In this document: piece by piece, positions 1 to 4,428 of the stretch
How the letters are laid out: the number at the start of each line of letters is the position of its first letter
Numbering within the stretch: the first letter of the stretch is position 1
From: Magnetococcales bacterium
GTDB lineage: Bacteria; Pseudomonadota; Magnetococcia; Magnetococcales; Magnetaquicoccaceae
Direction: 5' to 3'
Length of the DNA stretch: 6,053 bases
Assembly: GCA_015229095.1 (NCBI GenBank)
Contig: JADGCE010000149.1
Span: forward strand, 1-6,053
Made by a program: the position numbers and the translations under genes
Notes under the pieces: model-generated
Databases searched by the model: none
Seen by the model: only the letters and a program-made list of their open reading frames with translations
Told to the model about the DNA's origin: nothing

Positions 1-539
1 TGGAGAAACAGGCCGTGGTGACCGCTGTCGGTCAGATTGACATCCGTGGCCATGGCCGGTTTGGCATGGCGCAACGTCGACTGGGGGAAAACCATAAAAT
101 GGTTGTGAATCATGCGAATGGTGGGTACGCCCGGCTTGTTCATGGGCCAGGTGGGATCCAGACTGGCCTCTCCACAGAGCACCACAGCCTCCTCCGGGTC
201 GGGATATTTTTCCAGCATATAGGAGAAAATGGTTTGTGTCATACGACTCCAAACCTTTTTTTCTCGTGCAGAGAGCTGATCCCGGCGCACGGGACGGCCC
301 AGGGGATTCAGGATGCGTTGCGAAGTGTCCAGGATGATCGATGTATCAAATTCCAGGCTGTGGCCCAACAGCTTGCGGTACATAAGAAAATCCTCTGGTG
401 TGCGCAGCAGGCCGTTTTCCTGCGCCAAATGTTTGAGATTGCTGGGGCTGTTAAAAAACTCCACGGCTGTCATGCCTTCCGGAATGTTCATCGGCATCTT
501 GAGCCGGGGGGTGACAATTTCTCGCGCGCCTGTTTCCAT
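1..539 (-). CDS. Unrecognised protein, N-terminal 179 codons (3' end outside window)
   Basis: An uninterrupted minus-strand frame runs from ATG at 539-537 to the left edge without a stop, giving 179 codons plus two bases. GGAG at 549-546 lies six bases before the ATG, which decides the start; another ATG at 544-542 is out of frame. The protein begins METGAREIVTPRLKMP and looks soluble, with no signal peptide or membrane helix. It reads as real protein: mixed composition, charged helical stretches such as SAREKKVW (residues 90-97), and a region around residues 136-152 reading PGVPTIRMIHNHFMVFP. The closely spaced histidines (HNH, 145-147) followed by a hydrophobic strand faintly recall the HIT/GalT-like nucleotidyltransferase style, but the diagnostic HxHxH-type motif is not seen, so I do not assign a function. 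It is transcribed away from the other genes. Confidence is high that it is a gene and nil for its role. Confidence 0.82.
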   Translation of the reverse strand, partial: METGAREIVTPRLKMPMNIPEGMTAVEFFNSPSNLKHLAQENGLLRTPEDFLMYRKLLGHSLEFDTSIILDTSQRILNPLGRPVRRDQLSAREKKVWSRMTQTIFSYMLEKYPDPEEAVVLCGEASLDPTWPMNKPGVPTIRMIHNHFMVFPQSTLRHAKPAMATDVNLTDSGHHGLFL

Positions 540-543
540 CTCA

Positions 544-551
544 TTCTCCGC
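544..551 (-). promoter_or_regulatory. Shine-Dalgarno site of the minus-strand gene
   Basis: Read on the minus strand, GGAGAATGAG immediately precedes the ATG at 539. GGAG is six bases from the start codon, a normal spacing. It supports the start choice for this gene, which has no stop inside the window. Confidence 0.6.
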
Positions 552-687
552 TGTTTCCAATGTTTGCCTGTGCTTGCCGCTTGTACAGAGGGGCGGAATA
601 TGCCAGAATGGCCGAATGTGCGAACGCCTTGCAGTGAGAATGGTCAGGTGTTTGCTGACCAACCCTCGTATATGGAACCAATCCTGC

Positions 688-1194
688 ATGCGCAGTACAC
701 CCACACCAGAAGCCTATTTGCACCTGCTGCGTACCCTGGCTGAGCAGGGCAACCCCAAAGCCCAGCACAATTTAGGGGCAATGCTGCTCCATGGGCAAGG
801 CGTGGCGAGGGAGGATACCGCCGCCGCCCACTGGTTTCGCAAGGCGGCGGAGCAGGGCATCGCCTTGGCACAGCATAATCTGGGGCTGATGTTATTGCAG
901 GGGCAGGGGGTTGCGCGGGATCCGGTCGAGGCCGTCCGGTGGTTTTTGGCCGCCGCCCGCCAGGGCGACCCCCGCTCCCAGCATATTGTGGGGGCCCTGT
1001 ACTATGAGGGGGAGGGGGTGCCGCAGGATATGACCCAGGCCTATTTTTGGCTCAGCCTCTCCGTTGCCCGGACACCGGAAGAGCTGCAACCCCACATTCG
1101 CACCATCCAGGAACATGTGGCCACCCTGCTGTCGACCGAAGAACAGCAGCGGATTCTTCGATTGGTGGCCGGTTGGCAACCGCAGCCGTCATAG
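688..1194 (+). CDS. Small Sel1-repeat (TPR-like) protein
   Basis: From ATG 688 this gives 168 residues with three consecutive Sel1-like repeats: about residues 18-53, 54-89 and 90-126. Each has the family pattern of a small-residue helix (AQHNLG), a glycine turn (GQGVARD or GEGVPQD) and a closing AxxWFxxAA or AYFWLSL helix. The C-terminal helix (about 129-163) resembles the cap common in short Sel1 proteins, with a TEEQQRI-like segment. Such proteins form alpha-solenoids that bind partner proteins; the partner here is unknown. No signal peptide is evident, so it is probably cytoplasmic. The start is uncertain. In-frame ATGs also lie at 616 and 640, but the extra residues they add (MCERLAVRM...) look non-coding and none of the three has a convincing SD. 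The best SD nearby (588-597) serves an ATG at 600 in another frame. The gene lies 151 bases upstream of the ZorA-like gene on the same strand, and co-transcription is possible but unproven. Confidence 0.85.
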   Translation: MRSTPTPEAYLHLLRTLAEQGNPKAQHNLGAMLLHGQGVAREDTAAAHWFRKAAEQGIALAQHNLGLMLLQGQGVARDPVEAVRWFLAAARQGDPRSQHIVGALYYEGEGVPQDMTQAYFWLSLSVARTPEELQPHIRTIQEHVATLLSTEEQQRILRLVAGWQPQPS

Positions 1195-1262
1195 AGGGCT
1201 CTTCATCTGTTGCCACCGGTATCAGGTATGTTACCATGGCCGCAGCTGGTGTCCTGTCAAGC

Positions 1263-1294
1263 CCGGTTCGGTCGTTCGCCGTCTGCCGGACCGG
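1263..1294 (+). repeat. Imperfect inverted repeat / hairpin
   Basis: CCGGTTCGGT (1263-1272) can pair with GCCGGACCGG (1285-1294) over ten base pairs, two of them G-U wobbles, leaving a 12-base loop. A T-run starts only about 17 bases further on, so this is not a canonical intrinsic terminator. It may be a regulatory hairpin in the leader of the downstream gene, or chance in GC-rich sequence. Confidence 0.35.
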
Positions 1295-1334
1295 ACAATA
1301 CGGATCGGATGTTTTTGCCAATATTCAGCACAAT

Positions 1335-1340
1335 AAAGGT
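1335..1340 (+). promoter_or_regulatory. Modest Shine-Dalgarno site of the ZorA-like gene
   Basis: AAAGGT ends five bases before ATG 1346. It is weaker than the SD of the next gene, but it is positioned correctly, and this ATG directly precedes the first membrane helix expected for the family. Confidence 0.45.
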
Positions 1341-1345
1341 ACGCA

Positions 1346-4300
1346 ATGGGCAATGCTTTCGCACTCTTTTCGTCCGTGATTGCCACGTTGTGGACGTGGA
1401 CCCTCATCGGCGTCTCCACCTGGGTGGGCTACCAGGTATCCCAGGAAAAAAATCTGGATGCCATCCCCGGTTTTGATATGCTGCCTGCGTTCTTGCGCAT
1501 CCCTCTCCAACATCAGACAGACAACGCCATCGTCTTCACCCTGTTCGGGGTGTTGAGCGGATTCTTATTGTTTTTTGTGGTGGGCTACGTCTGGCAGGCC
1601 CTGCAGGATTTTGTGCGGTTGGCCCTGGTCAAAAGCAGCGTGGAACGGGCGCGGCAGCGGGGGCTGTTCGTGAGGACGACGGAGGATGCGCACGACGAGA
1701 GAGGGGAGCCCATGGCCTGGCGGTGGGTCTATTATCCCCGCATGACCCGCCTGTGGCGCGAATATGCCGAAACGTTGCATCGGCAGGTGTCGGCCTTCCA
1801 CCCCGATGAGACAGCGCAGGTGCATTATCGTTCCACCGTTTCGGCGGAGACCATTTTCAGCACCCAGGCCCTGGTGGATGTGCCCATGCGGGTGGAATTT
1901 TTTCGGCACCTGCCCGGCATTTTGACGGGTGCAGGTATCGTCAGCACCTTTGCGGGTATTTTGCTGGGGTTGAGCGAATTCAATCCGTCGGTGGAGGCCC
2001 AGCAGATCACTTTCCAGCTGAAAAATCTGTTTTCCGGTATCACGACCGCCTTTGTTGCCTCCTTTTTTGCCATTTTTGCCGCCATTCTGGTCACCATTCT
2101 CGAAAAATTTCTTCTGCACTGGCGCTATGCCCAGGTCTCCGCCCTGCAACACTACATGGATGATCTGTTCCGCTCCGGGATAGAGCCGGAATATTTGGCC
2201 CATCTGGTCCATCAGGATCAGCAGGGGTTGCAGCAGTTGCAAACAGAGATCAGGCGTCTGTCGGCCAGCATTACCGCCCAATCCCACCCTGGCTCCCACC
2301 CCCTGGCGCGCGCTGCCGGCCTCCAGCCCCTGGAGCCCTTTGCCCCCTTGCCCGGCGGCGAACAGAGATCCGACGCCGACGCCATCCAATCGGTTCTGAG
2401 CAAATTTTTGCAGGAGTTTTCCCAGTCGCTGCACAAAACCATCGACAGCAGCGGGCGTCGTCGTGAGGATGGCCGTGCCCTTGAAATTCAACTCCTCTCC
2501 GTCGGTGAGCGGCTGGATGTGGTCATGGGGGAGTTGGCCCATGCCGTGGTCAGTGCCAGGGCAGAAATGGCCGGCAACCATCTGGCCACCCAAGAGCTGT
2601 TGCAGAGACAGTTGACGCTCCTGGAAAAAACCGATGCCCATTTTGCCCAAATCAGCGGCCAGTTGCGCCATGCGGATGTGACCATGGGCGAGTTTGTCAC
2701 CGCCATCGTGCGGACCAAGGCAGAGTTGGTCAACAGCCATGCCACCACTCAGGATCTGCTGTACCGTCAATTGGCCTACATGGAAAAGCTCTCCCATCTG
2801 GACAAACTGGAGCCGTTGCACAAGCTGGGGCAACTGGATGGTTTTATGGAGCAGCTCAGCGGCATTTTGCAGCCATTAAGCAAGCTGGGGCAACTGGATG
2901 GTTTTATGGAGCAGCTCAGCGGCATTTTGCAGCCATTGAGCAAGCTGGGGCAACTGGATGGCTTGGCCGAGCAGTTGGACAATCACCTGCAACGGATGCG
3001 CACGGAGCAGGCGGGCAGCGGAGAGGGGCTGGCCACCCTGTTGTCCAACGCCTTGGAGGGGCAGTCGGCGGCCATCCGGGCCTGGGGTGACTCCATCCAG
3101 GAGCTGAGTGGCAAATGGCCCTCGGAAGAGGAGACTGCCCGCCGCAGCAAGGAGATCCTGGATGCGCAGGGGCTGGCTTTCCAGCAGTGGACCAAATCCC
3201 TGGATGGCCTGTTTCAAAAATTGCCTTCCCGCGAAGAGTTTATTCGTCTGGTGCAGACGGAGCGGCAACAGCAGACCGATGCCCTGCGCCTGTTGCAAAA
3301 CAGCCTGGAACGGGGTTTTCAGCAAATACCGGACAAGGGGGATTCTGCCTCGTTGCTTGCGGAGTTGCGTACCTGGCGCAGCAGTTTGGAGGAGGGGCTT
3401 GCCCAGCACTTCCAGGAGAGTGGCGACCGGGTAGTGCAGCATTTTTCCCGCATGGAACAGGCCATTCTCCAATGGGAGCAGGGTTTTCAGCAATTGCCGG
3501 ACAAGGGGGATTCTGCCCTGTTGCTGGCAGAGCTGCGTGCCTGGCGCAGCTCCCTGGAGGAGGGGCTTGCCCGGCAACTCCAGGGAGGCAGCAGCCAGCT
3601 GGTGCAGCAGCTTTCCCAGTTGGAACAGGCCATTCTTCAGCAGCAGATCCAGGTGGAGAACCGTTTGCAGGGTTTGTTGGTGGCACTGCCTGAAACGGCA
3701 CGCCTCAATGAGCGGCAGGCCACCCAGACGGTACAGCAGCTGCAGGGGGAGTTGCGCCAGTTGCAGGAGCAATTCCAGGGCAACAACGCGGCGTTGACGC
3801 TTCATGTCGTGGATCAACTCAAGGCGTTCAGCACCCAGAATGAGCAGAAGACGACCCGGCTTGTACAGGCCTTGGCCGATCGGTTGAGCAAAGAGTGGAA
3901 CGCCGCCCTGCAAGCTCAAGGGCAGACGGAATCCGGCCAGGAGGTGGCGGAAAAGGTGGCGGGTCTGCTCTCCGAGCGGATCGAGCACTCCTTTGGCACC
4001 CTCTCCAGTGGGTTGGTTGAACTGCGGGAACGCTTCTCTGCGGAGCGTCGTGCCCTGGTAACCGCCATGGAGGGATGGCGGGCGGACAGCAGCCGCTCTG
4101 ACCAGGAGACGGATCAAAAAATTGAGCAGAAGATTTCTGAAGTCATCTCCCATGTCAGCACCCATCATACCCACCTCGCCAAGGTGATCGATGGGTTGAA
4201 CCAGAATTTGAGTCAGGATCTGGATGGCATGCGGGACGGCTTGCTGAACAAAAGCGAGGAGAGCACCCAGCAGATGCTCCAGAAGGTGGCGGATTTGGGC

Positions 4301-4408
4301 CAGGTATTGGAGCAGGTCATCAATACGGTGGGCCAGGAGCAGACGGTTTTCATTGAAATGTTGGGTGAACGGTTGGAAGCCTTGCGCAGGCGCTTGCGCA
4401 CCAAGTAG
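1346..4408 (+). CDS. zorA-like: ZorA-like MotA/TolQ/ExbB-family proton-channel protein with very long helical tail
   Basis: The product has 1020 residues. Predicted membrane helices lie at about 4-28, 61-85, 187-210 and 229-256. The roughly 100-residue loop after helix 2 starts with basic residues (KSSVERARQR) and should be cytoplasmic. The core HLPGILTGAGIVSTFAGILL (188-207) and SGITTAFVASFFAIF (230-244) are the two pore helices of MotA/TolQ/ExbB channels, with small residues and Thr (T201, T233, T234) where the family lines its ion path. The loop motifs WREYAETLH (137-145) and STQALVDV (172-179), plus the post-helix segment MDDLFRSGIEPEYLAHLV (271-288), match what I remember of type I ZorA, the stator-like motor subunit of Zorya anti-phage defence; this is recall, not a search. 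Residues from about 262 to 1020 form a Leu/Gln/Glu-rich, predicted helical cytoplasmic tail with three families of internal repeats. I saw no cysteine anywhere. A CYTH-CHAD gene follows after 20 bases, where ZorB would normally lie. Channel family is very likely; ZorA subfamily is likely; a defence role is inference. Confidence 0.85.
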   Translation: MGNAFALFSSVIATLWTWTLIGVSTWVGYQVSQEKNLDAIPGFDMLPAFLRIPLQHQTDNAIVFTLFGVLSGFLLFFVVGYVWQALQDFVRLALVKSSVERARQRGLFVRTTEDAHDERGEPMAWRWVYYPRMTRLWREYAETLHRQVSAFHPDETAQVHYRSTVSAETIFSTQALVDVPMRVEFFRHLPGILTGAGIVSTFAGILLGLSEFNPSVEAQQITFQLKNLFSGITTAFVASFFAIFAAILVTILEKFLLHWRYAQVSALQHYMDDLFRSGIEPEYLAHLVHQDQQGLQQLQTEIRRLSASITAQSHPGSHPLARAAGLQPLEPFAPLPGGEQRSDADAIQSVLSKFLQEFSQSLHKTIDSSGRRREDGRALEIQLLSVGERLDVVMGELAHAVVSARAEMAGNHLATQELLQRQLTLLEKTDAHFAQISGQLRHADVTMGEFVTAIVRTKAELVNSHATTQDLLYRQLAYMEKLSHLDKLEPLHKLGQLDGFMEQLSGILQPLSKLGQLDGFMEQLSGILQPLSKLGQLDGLAEQLDNHLQRMRTEQAGSGEGLATLLSNALEGQSAAIRAWGDSIQELSGKWPSEEETARRSKEILDAQGLAFQQWTKSLDGLFQKLPSREEFIRLVQTERQQQTDALRLLQNSLERGFQQIPDKGDSASLLAELRTWRSSLEEGLAQHFQESGDRVVQHFSRMEQAILQWEQGFQQLPDKGDSALLLAELRAWRSSLEEGLARQLQGGSSQLVQQLSQLEQAILQQQIQVENRLQGLLVALPETARLNERQATQTVQQLQGELRQLQEQFQGNNAALTLHVVDQLKAFSTQNEQKTTRLVQALADRLSKEWNAALQAQGQTESGQEVAEKVAGLLSERIEHSFGTLSSGLVELRERFSAERRALVTAMEGWRADSSRSDQETDQKIEQKISEVISHVSTHHTHLAKVIDGLNQNLSQDLDGMRDGLLNKSEESTQQMLQKVADLGQVLEQVINTVGQEQTVFIEMLGERLEALRRRLRTK
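2519..2800 (+). repeat. Two diverged repeats of about 42 residues in the tail, 53 residues apart
   Basis: Residues 392-433 (starting VVMGELAHAVVSARAEM) and 445-485 (starting VTMGEFVTAIVRTKAEL) align without gaps over most of their length, sharing MGE, xAxxRxxAE, HxxTQxLLxRQL and MEK/LEK positions. They are clearly homologous at the protein level but diverged in DNA, so this is an old duplication within the helical tail. Confidence 0.75.
2821..2961 (+). repeat. 60-base tandem repeat, two near-identical copies plus a partial third
   Basis: Positions 2821-2880 and 2881-2940 differ at one base only (A2878 versus G2938, a synonymous Leu codon change). The first 21 bases of the unit recur at 2941-2961 before the sequence diverges. 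Each unit encodes 20 residues, KLGQLDGFMEQLSGILQPLS (residues 493-512 and 513-532), followed by a partial copy KLGQLDG. The preceding LEPLHKLG hints at an older degenerate unit. The unit stays in frame, so copy number could change the length of the tail without breaking the gene. Confidence 0.95.
3314..3646 (+). repeat. Tandem repeat of about 168 bases / 56 residues in the tail
   Basis: Residues 657-712 and 713-767 are adjacent copies beginning GFQQIPDKGDSASLLAEL and GFQQLPDKGDSALLLAEL. Both continue through RxWRSSLEEGLA and end in MEQAIL/LEQAIL. Long DNA stretches are conserved, for example GACAAGGGGGATTCTGCC in both. It is a moderately recent in-frame duplication. The unit of 56 residues equals eight heptads, so the coiled-coil phase would be kept. 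Confidence 0.88.
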
Positions 4409-4414
4409 CACACC

Positions 4415-4424
4415 GGGGGGAGGT
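4415..4424 (+). promoter_or_regulatory. Strong Shine-Dalgarno site fixing a GTG start
   Basis: GGGGGGAGGT contains GGAGG at 4419-4423, five bases before GTG 4429. This is the best ribosome binding site in the window. It favours the GTG over the in-frame ATG at 4450, which would also remove part of the first CYTH strand region. It lies in the 20-base gap after the ZorA-like stop, implying co-transcription and efficient translation of the downstream gene. Confidence 0.8.
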
Positions 4425-4428
4425 CAGC

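Larger units (their letters stand above)
1195..1345 (+). other. Intergenic spacer before the ZorA-like gene
   Basis: This is a 151-base stretch between the Sel1 stop and the ZorA-like start. It contains an inverted repeat (1263-1294) and a T-run at 1312-1316. I found no pair of -35/-10 boxes that I would defend. It is the likely site of any promoter or attenuator controlling the ZorA-like/CYTH-CHAD pair. Short ORFs crossing it in several frames look like chance. Confidence 0.5.

Noticed and set aside
573..602. Possible promoter TTGCCG with 17-base spacing to AATATG
   Set aside because: The -10 box matches only three of six consensus bases, and it overlaps the strong SD of the ATG at 600, so it is likely chance.
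15..743. A 242-residue plus-strand open frame at the left end
   Set aside because: For most of its length it is antisense to the minus-strand gene with the good SD, and its product is Cys/His-rich without a domain. Only its last 47 codons, from ATG 600, were kept as a separate observation.
313..1194. The full 293-residue version of the Sel1 frame
   Set aside because: The first hundred or so residues are antisense to the minus-strand gene and do not look like protein; the Sel1 repeats begin only after about position 730.
1312..1316. Intrinsic terminator after the Sel1 gene
   Set aside because: The T-run is only five bases long and is separated from the nearest hairpin by about 17 bases, unlike a real intrinsic terminator.
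1565..2833. A 422-residue open frame on the minus strand
   Set aside because: It lies wholly opposite the pore helices and tail of the ZorA-like protein, has Gly/Gln-rich shadow composition and no family signature.
2821..2961. CRISPR array
   Set aside because: The repeats are directly abutting with no spacers, in frame within a coding region, and encode a regular 20-residue unit.
2876..4411. A 511-residue open frame on the minus strand opposite the ZorA-like gene
   Set aside because: It is a mirror of the real gene. Leu and Gln codons CTG/CAG and TTG/CAA are reverse complements, so a Leu/Gln-rich gene leaves a stop-free antisense frame. The product has low-complexity Leu/Gln/Arg character and no family motif.
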